Assembly: GCA_016584305.1 (NCBI GenBank)
Contig: JACEEZ010004901.1
Coordinates: forward strand, 296,014-360,013
Direction of reading: 5' to 3'
DNA from: Chionoecetes opilio
Lineage: Eukaryota; Arthropoda; Malacostraca; Decapoda; Majidae
Length of the DNA: 64,000 bases
Part shown: piece by piece, positions 24,033-37,966 of the stretch
How positions within the stretch are numbered: position 1 is the first letter of the stretch
Layout of the letters: each line of letters begins with the position of its first letter
Program-made: the position numbers and the translations under genes
The notes under the pieces: model-generated
The model's input: only the letters and a program-made list of their open reading frames with translations
Database searches by the model: none
What the model was told of the DNA's origin: nothing

Positions 24033-24984
24033 CCCTATGAAAAAGTTAATTTTTGACATTTCATTGTTGAAAAGTGAAGGTGAAAAATCTTTAATTAGTC
24101 ATTTTTAAAAATATTATCAAACTTAGAACATCTATGTATTGAGCCAGTTCGAAAGTTTTCCCCCCCAAAAAAAAATTGCAAAAGCCCTTAAACAGCTTGA
24201 TTTGCAGAACGACCCGAACAAAAAAAGTTGCGCATTTTGGCAAAAGGTCCGACATCCACAAGATAAGGCCATCGGGTAGGTGTTATTTTTGGAGTCATTC
24301 ATAGCATTGATGTAGACAGCATCAAGTAAAATGTAAAATTTTAAAATTATAAATAGCTATTCCCCTTTTTTCATACAGAGCGGGCAGTATTTAAATAAAT
24401 TTATTAATACATTTGGTATTTAGAAAGCATTTATAAATACATTGGTTGAGTATTTAAATACGTATTTTAAAAACTTTTAAGTATTTAAAAAAATTTAAAA
24501 ACAAAAAAGTTAATACTTTTTTTTCAGTTAATTTGGGCCCTAAAAAACCCCCCAACAAATTGGGACCCTGATGTACAGTGAAACCCGTGTTTTTACGGCA
24601 AGGGAAGTCTGATTAAGGAAATTTGGCCGGAAAGGAAAAATTTTTAAGGAAAACCCAAAATCTAAGGGGAAACCTAAGGAAAAAAATCTTTTCGGGGGGT
24701 TTTAAAAGTTGTATTGAAAATGTATTTTCAAAAGTATCAAATCAATTGATGTATTTAGATTTTTAAATACATTCGTAAAATGTATTTAGTATTTAAATAC
24801 ATTTCTCCCATGTTTTATTTTTTTAAAAACATTAAAATGTATTTAGTGCTCAGCTCTGTTTGTATAGAGGATCATTGGGCAAAATTAAAAATTCTAGTAA
24901 AAAAAAAAGGACTTTTGGAGCATTTGCACGTGATGATTTACACTGTTTGGTTAATTCTCTACTTTCTTCTTCTTTGTATTGATT
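24033..24984. other. AT-rich, homopolymer-rich, no gene seen
   Basis: Words of the type ATTTAAATAC and GTATTTAAATACATT recur between 24380 and 24820. At 24574, GTACAGTGAAACCCGTG resembles the start of a pogo-like terminal repeat. No coding sequence is recognised. Confidence 0.4.
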
Positions 24985-25411
24985 TTTTCTCAAACTAAAT
25001 TTTTTCGCAGAACTGAAGTCTGTTGTCTTCTGAACCTCTTTTAAGAGAAGTTTGGGCAAAAAAACCATTTTAAAACCAAGGTCGTGTATTGGGACGACGC
25101 ACTGCCTGACAGATACTTCATTCAGCAGTTCAGGGTTACTTTCTTTAAAGTCTGCCAGAAATACTGGGGACACTTCTCAATAACCTGCTTGATGATGCCA
25201 AGTGGCTTGGCTGGGTTTTCCCGGGCCTGCCAGGGGGTAGCCTCTTGCGCGGCAAATCATCCCCACCACAGTTTGAAATCAGGTGCACCCACCGCCTGGC
25301 ACTTCTGACACTAACGCCTGTGTTTCTGCGTAAAATTTTACAGAGTGCCTCCCTTAGGAGTGACGAAATAAAAACAATATCGTCGCTTGTCACTGGTCTA
25401 TACCCCCCCAT
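24985..25411 (-). pseudogene. Tc1-like transposase N-terminal remnant
   Basis: The minus frame 25411-25145 reads LLREALCKILRRNTGVSVRS, ARRWVHLI and RKRLPPGRPGKTQ, resembling the first helix-turn-helix and the GRPR-type AT-hook linker of Tc1/mariner transposases. The next frame (from 25173) continues ESNPELLNEVSVRQCVVPIH and DLGFKMVFLPKLLL, matching the second HTH (KxxNPELLxxVSVRTIxRxLxxxLG). The two frames overlap, so one frameshift separates them. The catalytic DDE domain is absent and A-rich sequence follows. Not functional. Confidence 0.6.
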
Positions 25412-27150
25412 AGTCCAGAGGAGGTAACATAAGGGGGCCCAAAACGCAGTTGTCTTAAATCCTGAGCTGGTAACTCATTGCACAGGATCTGAGATGATTA
25501 GAGATCACGGATTGACCTTGGGGCTTGAGCCCACAAAACTGACAGAGTTTTGCTTCACTTACTCATTCCCGCCAAAGTGCAATAATTCGACATAGTATGT
25601 AGTTTCATTTTTTGTGTATTTTGCTCTGGGAGCCAATTTAACTTTGTTTATAAAGTGAAAGTCAGCGCTACTCACGATGTAGGCAGAAAAAACCCCAATT
25701 TACACTACAAAAGGTTGACAAACATTATAAACAAGATAACGTATATCATTATAGTGGGTATTATTTGGTAGGGGCAAAAATTATCTGGACCCGGCCGATC
25801 TTTAAACGTGGACTTCGGCTAACTAAGGGCTAACCGTGGCTCTAGACGGCATTTCCGTTTTCTAAACATTTTCCGGGGGGATTAGTCCCTTAAGTTTGGG
25901 CTTAAAAAATAACGAGAATAGTATTGGAAATGTTTGACACCAGGACCCTGTCCAACACTTGAGTCTAATGATATTTACGATACTATGCCAATGCCCATGC
26001 TAAGACAAAGTAGCGGTATTGTCAATGCTCTGTTGGGCAAAATATGAGTGTATATACATGCGTCTACTGCAGATTATGAAGCATCTGAAATATTTTTTTA
26101 AAGACCGCGTTTGGCGCCCTACGAATCTGGGTTTGTTTATCTCTCCTCGCCCGCCGAGTCCAGACTATCTGCAATATAATAGTCACTCACTTATACGACT
26201 ATAACAGCAGCACTTGCATTTAATTAATGGAAACAGAGGAGACATTTATTCTCTTTTTGGTCATAATAGTCTAGTCTACGCTAACAGCGGTTCCTTACAT
26301 CCCTCTACGGGGAGGCCACGGCAGAAGTCTCCCATTTCCACACATCTATCCACCTCGGCAGGGATGCTCGAAAATCCCTCGTAAGGGACAACTTACGAGT
26401 GTATTATGGCTACAATAACCTTACGAGGGTGGGCTGAGGGAGATGCCCGTACCGAGCCGTCACCGGCCTCTTTCGGAAATCGTACCGCGGACGCTTATTT
26501 AACTTAAATAACTCTACAAAACTTAACACAAACCTATCATAAACCTTACCTAACCTAAACCAGACCTAAACATAACTTAACCTAAACCTAAAAACTATGT
26601 TTGCCGGTGTTGAGCTAAGATCGGCTGATTCTCCGAAATAGGGCCGATATTAGCTCACTATCGCCAGAATGTTACGATAATACATAGCTGCCACATTAGC
26701 CTTTCAGCGTAATATTCTCCCACTGATTACTACAGAGACGTACCCAGGGTATACCTTGATGCGCTGATCATAGGTTCGAGTCTTGCGTGCCCGAAATTAG
26801 TATCTATAGACCACTGCTGGCCAGCGCCGTACGTATGCCGTATCCGTGGCCCTGGCGGTACTCTTTTAAAGGGGGACAAAAAACTCCCTTTTCGCTTTTT
26901 AAGTCAGACAAGACACACGGGGGGCTAACACCTCACGTGACACACGTGACCTTGTGTGCAAGGAAGATAATTTAAAAAATTCCTTGCTTGTGGGTATACG
27001 TGCGTGTTACTATTACGTCACTTTTACGCATTACATTACGTAGTCAGACATTTGATACCCCCACCACCACACCGCATCTTTTTAAGCGGCCAAACGTGTA
27101 TATAAACTATACGTTTTGATTCAAAGTCGACCGATATATATATATATATA
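25412..27150. other. background, no gene established
   Basis: No element with clear ends is seen. A CTTACGAG word recurs around 26380-26425. A B-box-like GGTTCGAGTC lies at 26773 without a convincing tRNA fold. CCTAACCTAAACC words occur at 26545-26590, and (TA)n at 27133-27152. Confidence 0.4.
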
Positions 27151-30100
27151 TATGGGTTTTCCCCTGATATGAATTTCAATAACAACTAGTGAACCGGGGT
27201 TTAGACGGGGGGGTGGGGGTAAAGGAAACTTGCGACATAGGAGGAGTTTCAGAAGGAGGGAAAACAAAAGTGATTCGTAAAAAGGAGGGGGAGGGGTTTA
27301 GTTAAAAAAAAAAGGGGAAAAATGAAAAAAAAAAAGAGGAGTTGCTTGAAGGTTTACTTACAAATTAGGATTTTTTTTAAAAAAAAATTTCCTTTTTTTT
27401 TTTTTTTTTTCTTCGCTTTTTTTTTCAAAAGGGGGTATTCGATCCGGAATCGAAAAAGCGGGGTTTAAAAAGTATTTACAAGGAAAAGAAGGCAGACGAG
27501 GGAGGGAGTTGGTTTAAAGAGGGGATTGAGTTTTGTTTTAAAATTTTAAAAAAAACAGATGACGCTAGAGTTATATGGGTAGGGTTACGGGGGGAAATGA
27601 GAAAATGTTTGGGTGTAGTGTATAGGCCCCCAAAATTTATGAAAGGGATTCAGCTCCTATATGGGAAGAAAAAAAACCAAGGCCGCAGATATAATCGATT
27701 ATGCGGGGTGGGAGATTTAAAATCTTAGGAAAAAGACGGGTTTTAATATAGGTGACAGCGATGCAGAGAATTTTTAAATAAATCCAGGAAATTTCCCTAA
27801 GCAAGAATAAAGGCCCCCTACTAGAGGAGATAAATTTAGATCTTTGCTGAAAAATAGAGACGTTTTAGTTAAAAAGTGGAGGGGGGGGGAGTTTAGAAAA
27901 TAGCGCCCATTATGAATCGATTTACTTAAAATGGGAATTTGGAAAATTTAATGGAATAGGCATCGAATCCCAAATTTCAAAAAAAAGGCCAATTATGCGG
28001 GATTAAAAAGACCCGGGGGTTTTTAAAAAGGGGTGGGAGGAGGAGCAGAAAGTGCCCCCGGGAAAAGGCTTTGTCGGGGAAAAGGCCAAAATTTGAAGGT
28101 TTAGGAAGCACCTGGGGTAATTGGCGCGGTCAGAATGGGGGGAGGTCGGGCTGAGGAGATATTAGAGCGGTTAACAGGGAAGTGAGGTGGGGTGAGGAGG
28201 AATTAGAGAGGTTAGAAGGGGAGTGGGGGCGGAGTGAGGGGATTTACTCTTTTGTAAGGAATAAAATTGACGGACAGAAAAAAAATTTTCCCTTTATAGG
28301 AAATAAGGTCCAAAAAAGAGGACCAAAATGGATGACCACCGTTAAACCCCCTTTGGAGTAAAAGAAACATTTTTTTAAGGGTTAAAGGCAGGTTTGGTAA
28401 ACAAAGAAAGTATAAGTGGGCGAGGACAGTAAAGAATTAACTCGAGTTGCAAAACTTTTATGAGATTAAAGTAGCAGAAAAAGCGAACAGGGCCCCAAAG
28501 GGGGTTCATCGGGTTTAAAACAAAGACAAGGGTTTTAGTTGGCCCTTAAGGTCAGGAAAAGGTTTGAGGTCTTAAAACGATGAGGAAGTGTGGAGCAAAA
28601 TGATTTTTTTTAAGTGTTTTAGGGAGGAGGATAAAAAAGAGATCCCTGATATAAAAGTGTTCAAAGGAAGCGATGAGGAGAAACCAAAGAATTGTGATAA
28701 CTGGGAAAGGTGGAAGGGGGTATAGAAAAATAAAAAAATTTAAACCCGCCAGGCCCGATGAAGTGATCCCGGGTTTTAAAAGGAATGCAAGGAGGTTGTT
28801 AGTGAGTCGTTAGGCACATTTTTGGGAAATCGTTGAGATAGGCGATGTGCCCTTATTGGGAGGAAAGGAAATGTTTTTTCCCCTATTTAAGAAAGGGGGA
28901 CAGAGGGCTAAAGTCAAATTTTCGACCCGTAAGTCAACACAGGTGGGAAATTTTTGGAATTATTTTTGCAAAAAAATTAGAAGCCTTTGAAAACATAGTT
29001 TGATCAAAGATTCACAAATGGATTTTTACCCAAAAGGGTTGCTGTCTCCCAATTTTTTAGTTTTTTTATAGGAAAGTTTATGAGACGGGGAATAAGGATA
29101 AGGATTATGTATAATATTTGGATTTAGTAAGGCATTTGACAAATACCACACGCGACTCTTAATGGTTAGGGGTATGGTATAGATGGGAAAGGGTTTTTCA
29201 TTTGGGTCAGGCTTGGTAAGAATAGGCAAAAAGGGTTACTTTTGGTTCCAAATCTGGGGGACTTACAATGGGGTTCCCCCGGTTTTTTTTTTTGGGCCCA
29301 ATTTTTTATTTTTTAACGCCCATGGGGGGTTCATGGTTCAGCAAGTTTGCTGAAACTAATTAGTTTTTATGGAAGCTACAAAAAAAGGGTTAAAAACTTC
29401 TTTGGGGGATCGATGGCTTTTTTTTATAAATTTTAGGTTATGAATGTTGGAGAAAAAACCCCGGTAATAGATACACCATAAGCTGGGTATGTGAAAAACA
29501 AAGGTTAAAAAGATTTGGAGTGAGGGGGGGAGGGCCCAGACCTGGGGCCCAGGAAAAAAAATGATGAGGCCAGAAAAAAAAGAGGAAAAAGTATTAGGAT
29601 TCATTACAAAGTGTTAAAAAAAAAGTAGGGAAAAGTGCGGGAAAAATTATTCTAAATTTTATTGGCTTTCTAGGGGCAGGGGGGTCACCTAGACTATGCA
29701 GTTCAGTTTTGGGGCTCCATATTAAAAGGAGGATATATGTTGTTAGAAAAAAATGCAGAGAAGGATGACCAAAAATGATACAAAGGGTGCTAACTTTAGT
29801 TTTGAGGGGGAGATTTAAGTTATTAAAAAATTTCATCATCGAGAGACCGGTAAGGGGGCGATTGTAGAAGTTTTTTAAAATGGATAAAGGGATTTTTTAA
29901 AAAAGGGAGGTAGGAAAAGTTTTTACGGCTTTTAAACCCGGGGGAGAACAAGGGGAAATAAAGGATTCAAGTGGAAAAAAAAGGTAGATTTTTGAAAGGG
30001 GAAATAGGGGAAAAAAAATGGTCCCCAAAAAAGGGGGGGTGAATGAGTGGGGAAAGGTCCAAAGGGGGGGCAGGTAGTTAGTGCGGGGGCATTAGGGGAG

Positions 30101-30240
30101 CTTTAAAGGGGAAAATGGGTAGTTCAGGGGGGTGGGGATGAAAAGGTGGATGTTGGAGTGTTAGGTGACAGGAATACCCCGGGTTTTGGCCCCCGCGGCC
30201 TCTTGTAGCTTCCTTATTTTCTTATGTTCTTTTGTTCTTA
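27150..30240 (+). pseudogene. CR1/jockey-like LINE, near full length, shredded
   Basis: Short translated islands in the right order identify a non-LTR retrotransposon. CLGVVYRPPKF (about 27610, endonuclease) comes first, then an FN-type block near 27710. The reverse transcriptase follows: a PARPDEV segment (about 28750), GDVPLL...FPLFKKG (about 28840-28890), SLIKDSQ (about 29000), DFSKAFDK (about 29120-29150) and a GSPG block (about 29270). Next comes a thumb/tail segment with VLGFI, MQFSFGAPY and RRMTKN (29590-29780), then IVEVF and TRGRTRGN further on. The 3' end has CCTCTTGTAGCTTCCTTATT and an ATGTTCTTATG tail, matching the solo end at 43169-43392. Frames change every few codons and mixed purines have become G or A runs, so no protein is possible as assembled. 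Confidence 0.75.
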
Positions 30241-30896
30241 TGATTAAGGCCTCTTAGTTTGCAACAAATAATAACTAACATGCCCTGACAATTTGACTCC
30301 CCAAAAAATGGGGGAAAGCTATAAATCAAGGAAAATTGGGGGAAAAAAAATGAATAAATGAAGAATTAAAATTATATAGGTATGGGGGGTTTTTTTGTTT
30401 CGGGACAGGGCGCGGAGACAATGACTTCCGCCCTCCGTCCCCCAATATATGATCTCCCTGGTTCAGGGCTGCCAACCCAAGCGCAGTCGTGGATCAACAT
30501 AAGACTATGTTAGCTCTCCAAGATGGTGTCTAAAGAACGCGTTCGTGGCATTGGTACCACTAGAGTCTAACATGGAAGCTCCACGTTAGACTCTCCCTAG
30601 TCCAAGTTTAAAAAAGCGGCCGAAAGTCATCTTCTCCCCCGAGTTCTTATACTTCTGTTGATGACGTCATCACGTAGGCTCGCTCCGCCCATCGAACAGG
30701 CCTGCTGGTATACCCACTGCAGTCTCTATGACAGACGGCAGTGGTATATCCCGGGGACCTCGCTCAAGCCCGCGCTAGCCAGCCGTCGTCTGCCTGCTGA
30801 CCGCGGTCCTGCCACCCCACCTAATGAGGTAGAGAAGCGTAACTTGTCTTATGGTTTACGGAATCTTTTCCATAACTGAGACCAACATACAAGGAA
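30241..30896. other. background, no gene established
   Basis: A short inverted word (GAGTCTAACATGGAAGC and CCACGTTAGACTCTC, 30564-30596) is the only structure seen. The open frame at 30658-30879 has no recognised domain. Confidence 0.4.
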
Positions 30897-31117
30897 AAGG
30901 GTAAAATTGTCCTTTTCCGCCCGTATTTGTTTTCTTCCTCCAGACCTTCACAGATCTCTTTAGATATCTCTAAAACTTAATTAAGAAGCGGGGGAGAGAT
31001 GCCCCCTTCCGCCCTCAACCTCCCCCGGACCCCAAAAACTATAACTAACCTAACCTTACCAACCTCCTCCCCTCCTTGCAAGACCTAAAGGCGGGAAAGG
31101 ACTAGAATTTTACCAGT
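30897..31117. mobile_element. MITE with GGTAAAATT...CCGCCC ends (copy 1)
   Basis: The left end GGTAAAATTGTCCTTTTCCG and right end GGCGGGAAAGGACTAGAATT (followed by TTACC) are inverted repeats. Inside are CAGACCTTCACAGATCTCTT and ATATCTCTAAAACTTAA, which recur, often inverted, at 31260-31490 and 34430-34460. The element is non-coding. Superfamily and target duplication are not determined. Confidence 0.6.
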
Positions 31118-31490
31118 TTGTTAAGTTATTTTGAAGTTAGGTTAGTATATATTTTTTGGAAGAGCTTCGCTTGAAGGTTATTGGTGCGTTTAATGCAATA
31201 TTACCATATTTTTTTAGGGCTCCTGGGGGGGGGGGGTCGTTAAGGGGGGAAAGGGGGCTTCTCTCCCCCACTTAACAATTACGTTTTAGAGGTATCTGAA
31301 GATATTTGAAGGTTTAAGTATTATTTTTTTTTAAACTAATAAAGGCGGGAAAGTACTAGAATTTTGCCCGGAAAAGTTTCGGTAAAATTAGTCCTTTTCC
31401 GCCCTTTTTAGTAGTTTTCTTTTATCCAGACCTTCACAGGTCCCTTCAGATACCTCTAAAACTTAAAAATAAAGAGGGGGAGATTACAAA
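31118..31490. mobile_element. further MITE copies of the same family, back to back
   Basis: The right half of one copy (TTTTAGAGGTATCTGAAG at about 31283, GGCGGGAAAGTACTAGAATT at about 31346) is followed within about 20 bases by the left half of the next (GGTAAAATTAGTCCTTTTCC at about 31381, then CAGACCTTCACAGG and GATACCTCTAAAACTT). The outer ends are blurred. Confidence 0.55.
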
Positions 31491-33339
31491 ATAAATTACT
31501 TAACCTAAGATGGGTTACAACCATGGAGTTAGAATAAGAGATGCCCTGCCAGCCCCGCCCTTCACCATAAAGTGAGGTCCGGCTGAAGCCCCGCCCACGA
31601 CTGGCAGAAACTCTCGTCACAACGCGCTGTGCGGTATTTCCATGGAGGTTGGATGGGTATTACGCACATGTATTATTATATTACAACTTTTATACAAGAC
31701 AAAAATAAGAAATACATGAAAAAGTGAAATATAAGTACAAAAATTATAATACTTAAATTAGTGTGTGTATGCTACTGGCCAGTGAAGTGAATTAGTTTTG
31801 TGTATATTTGGCGACTCCTAACTCTGTCCTGCAACTTGGCAGTTATCTGTTTCCCAGTAGTGACACCTCACCTGCAAATATTTTTCGGCAACTGCCTTAG
31901 TTAGTAAATGTAAGGGGCTCTGTGTCAAACATATGATCACTAAGATTAAGGAATATGCTTTTACTGACTTCTGCAAGACTGCACTTACCACCTTATGAAA
32001 GTTCACTCTCCCCAGTGAAAAAATGTGGAGCCTTTGTTCTGGCCATGTTTTCTCTAATAATTTTTTTCACTTGTTACACAAAATCTATTACGGTCGTCTG
32101 TGGGATTATTAATCCCCCTTTTGGGTTTTTAAAGGTTGAAAAGGGGAGTGATGGAAGAGGCAGGGGCTTCTCTCAGGTAAAAGCGTAAATACGGCCTCGA
32201 AATGCAAGATTTGCCAGACTGTGCACCCGAACCCGGGCAATATAGGCAACGATTTTGGGACACTTTGATCAGTGTGAAGCAGTGAAATATACATTATCTT
32301 TTTCCCTCAATATTTCTGATTTGTGGTTTCATCTTTAACTCTGCTTTTAAAAAGAAAGTGTTTATGACGTTACTAATGTTTGAGTCACTGCATCATTAAC
32401 TGGCTAGGTCAGTTTTGTATTGGGACAGATTCCGGGGGGGGCGTTACCCCACGCGCAATATCTAGCATATCATTACTTTCGAGCAACTTCTTATAGGCTG
32501 CAGAAAACTGTCTGACAGTGGATTATTATTGCTCCCCCAAGCCTTTCTTTCCCAAAAACTGTTATATATGGTCCCCTTTAAAAAATTTTTAGTCTTAAAA
32601 AATAAGTGTTGAAACCCTTAGAGCAATTTAAATTGTCATGTGGATTGAAAACTCCGTATACAAAAAAAATCCAAAAACCTGTTTTTTTAATTTTACTTCA
32701 GAATCTCTAATCCCGATAATTTAATGATCTAAAATAAGTTTGTTTTCACCAAAAAATCTTTTTCATTATCTGATTTTCCTTTTTTAAAAGGGGGCGTTTT
32801 GGGGGGGAAGGGAAAATACTACATACCGCCAGAATTTTTTTTTTCCCCCATTTTTTTTGTTCTCTGAGAAAGCTCATAACGGGGGTTGTTCATAAAATTC
32901 TTATGTACACAAAATTCTTTTAAAATTCTTTAAAATTTGGGTTTTGTGCCTTATAATGGGGATAACTATTTTTCGAATTTTGTTATTTAGCCATATACTC
33001 AGGGTAATTATTCTGTTTTTACACTTATAATATTTCTTGATCTATACTATTATTTGAATACTCCCATGGTCACCAGCAAGGGATTTTAACCCCCTTAAAA
33101 AAAAATTTTTTTGGGGAATTGGGGGGGGCCCCGGTAAAATTTTTTGGGGGCCCAAAATTTTTCGTAATCCTGTGTTGGGCCCGGGGTAACCCCAATTTTA
33201 AATTTGGGGAAGGAAAAAAGGTTAAATTTCGTGGGGTGTGTGTTTTTTCCAAAAATTTTTTGAGGGGTTTTGGNAAATCTAAGATCCACAAAACAAATCC
33301 GGAAATTAAAATTCTGGCGGTATGAAGAGCTTTTTTCCT
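31491..33339. other. low-quality-looking stretch, no gene established
   Basis: Rich in G, A and T runs with one ambiguous base at 33274. The short frames at 31818-32294 show no recognised domain. GGGGCCC-type collapse from 33090 to 33290 makes translation meaningless. Confidence 0.45.
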
Positions 33340-34070
33340 TAGCCCAAACGCCCCCAGACTTTTAGCCACTTGCATTCAAATTCCTGGAATTCATTACGTC
33401 AAAAACAGTGTTGATCATAATGAAATTTATAGTAGCTTCACAGCCCTCAAAATGACTAATTTGTTCTTGCAGACAAAATCTCAATGAATTAGCAACTGAT
33501 TCACCGAGTAACTGTGCTGCTAATTTAACATAACTTTTCTTCTTCTCCACGCAACATGTGCAGCTCTCAGTATATTCCCTAAATGAAGCTGTTCGTGGTG
33601 TTGAAGTTCATGCAACCTTTCAATGAAGTCCCACTTCACTAAGTTTCCACTCATCGACCAATATTTTCTTATCACCGAAACAGTTCCTCACAAGTTTCAA
33701 CATGTGACAAGGATCTAGAAGCATAAACACTGGCTGCTCTGTCACTGACTGGGTGTTTAAAAGCTGATTCAATAGGGTCAAATGCAAAACTACACCCAAG
33801 ATTACTAATCATGGCTATATTGGATGCTGCGCCATCACAAGTTAAAAGAAATAACTGACGCCTGCAGAATGCAGCTTTATTAAACATTGCGTGACTTAAT
33901 TAGCTAACACCAAGTCCTACAATTAGGAAATATCCAACTTCCACATGCCATTCATTCACTGACAACCATGAATGTTTAGAGCCTCATTAGCTATGGGGAG
34001 ACTATCGTCATCAATTTCAGTCCCCATGTCAATATATCCATGAAATTTGCATTCTTCATGCTGAATGAAT
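33340..34070 (-). pseudogene. P-element (THAP9-like) transposase remnant
   Basis: Minus-strand islands, in order: KFHGYIDMGTEIDDDSLPIA and NEAL (34050-33985), LFLLTCDGAASNIAMISNLG (about 33860-33800), AFKHP, then in a second frame FMLLDPCHMLKLVRN (about 33740-33690) and KWDFIERLHELQ (about 33640-33600). KKSYVKLAAQLLGESVANSL and NTVFDVMNSRN follow (33530-33370). These match the catalytic core of P-element/THAP9 transposases: the GYxDxG first-Asp block, the CDGAxSN block, the DxCHMLKLxRN block, and the KxKLAAQxLSxSVAxxL and LFDxxNSRN blocks. Several frameshifts break it. The THAP zinc finger is absent, and a (TGAA)n run lies at 34061-34088 on its 5' side. Confidence 0.75.
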
Positions 34071-34088
34071 GAATGAATGAATGAATGA

Positions 34089-34329
34089 AGGGAGCAGCCA
34101 GGGTGGGGTCAAGTTTGGTGCATAGTCAGCTAAGTCAGATCAGGGCAAGGGAGCGGCTTCTATACCACCAGCCTTTCTGCCATTCCTTGAATGGTCGCCG
34201 GCCGACCAGAATGACTTCACTTTTTCCGCGCCTCGACCTCTCCCCTTATTCTACCTCCATGGTTACAACCATAACCTCAACCACACATTCTAGGCCTTTC
34301 CCGGCCTTTTGTGTTCACGCTAAGAGGTA
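34089..34329. other. background, no gene seen
   Basis: The plus frame at 34085-34330 has no recognised domain. Confidence 0.35.
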
Positions 34330-34512
34330 ATTGGTAAAGTTAGGTTAGTAATATCTTTTTGGGGGTGCAGGGCGGGGGTAATGTAGGGGAGAGTTGAAGG
34401 GGGCATCTCTCCCCTATTCTATAATTTAGTTTTAGAGGTATCTGAAGGGATCTGTGATCTGGAGAAAAAAAACACTACTAAGGGCGGGAAAGGACTATAA
34501 TTTTACCAGTTT
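34330..34512. mobile_element. partial copy of the GGTAAAATT...CCGCCC MITE family
   Basis: TTTTAGAGGTATCTGAAGGG (34430) and GGGCGGGAAAGGACTATAAT (34483) match the right half of the elements at 30897 and 31118. The left half is unclear. Confidence 0.5.
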
Positions 34513-34609
34513 TTGATCAATGAGACAAACATATTAGTACAACTGTGCCCTTAGGTAAAAATTTACCTTAAATTGTATAATAGTCTCAAAAAATTGACAT
34601 GGCTAGAAA

Positions 34610-36182
<1,573 letters not shown>

Positions 36183-36189
36183 TAAAACC

Positions 36190-37213
36190 CAAAATGGTTA
36201 ATTTATAGTTCCCCACCAAGATTTTCTGATGCCCCTCATGTTTTTCTGGTGTGTTTTTTATGTGTTTTTTAAGAATCGCTAACCTTTTTTGTCGCAATTT
36301 TTTTTTTTTTTTTTTTGGGAAAAAAGACTAAAGCAAAAAAAGAACCTAACCTAACTAACCTTTATATTTCTTTATTTATATATATATAATTTTTATATAT
36401 ATAATATATATATATATATTATTATATATTATATAATATATATATATTTATATATATATATATTATATAAAATAAAAACTATCCACCTAAAAAATTAGTA
36501 AAATTTTTTCGATGGCACCAAAATTCCCTACCAATTGGGAGTGGGTTTTTTTTTTACCTTATTGTATTTAAAAGACTTTTCTCGAGCTTTCCGTCCAAAC
36601 AAATTTTTGAACATAGAACATTTTAGGGGGGGGAGGAAAGTCTCCTTGTTTTTCAAAATGCCTCCTCCTTCCCCTTTTTTGGCCTGCATTTCTTTTGTTT
36701 TTTAGGGGCACCCCCTGGCTACCTTCTTACCTGAACCTAACCTCCTTCCCCTTTCTAACCTTTAACCTCCTAACGGGGCCAATAATAAAAGTTTAATAAA
36801 AAACCAAAAAAAAAGCGATCAGGTCACAAAAGGGAAAAGGGAGGCATTTTGTAAAAAAAGGGACATTCCTCCCCCCCCCCTAAATGTTCTATTCGCCTAA
36901 AAAAATTGATTTGCGGGGGAAAACTGAGAAAAAGTCTTAGAATACAAAAAGGTAAACAAAAACCATGCTCCCAATTGTGTAGGGAAGTTTGGTGCCATCG
37001 TAAAATAATACCAAAACCTTTTCTAGTTATGTAAAGGTTAGGTTAGGTTTAGGTTCATTTTTTTTTTTTTTGGTCATTTGTGAAAGAAAAAAAAAAAAGA
37101 AAAAAAAATTGCGACAGAAACGGTTAGCAGATTCATTCAAAACACAAAAACACACCAGAAAAACATAAGGCGCATCAGAAAATCGTTGGTTGGGTGAAAC
37201 TATAAATTAAACA
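36190..37213. mobile_element. large fold-back element, copy 2 (both arms)
   Basis: The left arm (about 36196-36620) and right arm (about 36880-37212) are long reverse complements: GGTTAATTTATAG versus CTATAAATTAAAC at the tips, TTTTTCTGGTGTGTTTT versus AAACACACCAGAAAAA, and GATGGCACCAAA versus TTTGGTGCCATC. The left arm carries an AT-dinucleotide expansion absent from the right arm. The centre has G-run/C-run palindromic blocks. No coding sequence. Superfamily unknown. Confidence 0.7.
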
Positions 37214-37345
37214 CCAAAATTTACCCTTATTGGAACAAGAAATAAGAATATTTGCATTAAAACAATGCAAATGATTGGGGGCAAACGCTCCGTATAACAA
37301 CTCGAGACCCCTGCATGGCCCTAAACTCCCGTGGACGGTTTATGG

Positions 37346-37676
37346 AGCTATCGCCGATAGGAATTCTCGCCGAAACACCTAGAGAACTCTCGCCGACAAT
37401 GGAAATTTTCGGCGAGTTCCACTTGTATTAGATGAAAAGGAAGATCTCTTTCACTAACTTACTTGGACATTGGTTACCTAACCGACATAACCTAATCTAG
37501 CTGTTAATTATTGCTGGTATTTAATCCCTGAATGTAGAAACGCGGGTAAAAGTTTATTAAATGTATATAATGGGCACTGTAATATCAAGAACTAGAACTG
37601 TCGCCGAAAATAGGAAGACTAGCCGACGTGAAAATTTGGAACACTCGTCGAAGTCGGAGAATTCCTATCGGCACGC
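37346..37676. mobile_element. MITE with TCGCCGA motif cluster (copy 1)
   Basis: The tips ATCGCCGATAGGAATTCTCG and GAGAATTCCTATCGGCA are inverted repeats. Words of the TCGCCGA/TCGGCGA type occur repeatedly inside (CTCGCCGACA, TTCGGCGAG, GTCGCCGAAA, AGCCGACGTG). The same family lies inverted at 55245-55505. Non-coding. Confidence 0.65.
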
Positions 37677-37966
37677 ATCTGCGAGTTCCAGGTAACCCAA
37701 TGGACAAATACTGCCGCCGTATCTCTAGCCACGGTGAAAATGAATAGTCACCGTATCTATAATTGTGGCGAAAAGGAATGCGGTCACCTTACTAGCCGTG
37801 GCGTTGAAGGATACGGATCTGTATATTTTACAGGTATAAGTGTACGGTTATATATATAATGCATACGGTTCCGTGTAAGTCACTGTAATATTAAACTTGC
37901 ATAATAACTTACATGGTGGTGTTGCCTGCACTAGTTTTTATCAACTTGAGGTACGAGTGAAATTTT
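37677..37966. other. background, no gene seen
   Basis: Related words CTAGCCACGGTG, ATAATTGTGGCG and CTAGCCGTGGCG, each near ACCGTAT- or GGTCACC-type sequence, suggest a loose local repeat. Confidence 0.35.

Noticed and set aside
30658..30879. 73-codon plus frame in a cleaner island
   Set aside because: No recognised domain, and it is flanked by corrupted sequence on both sides.
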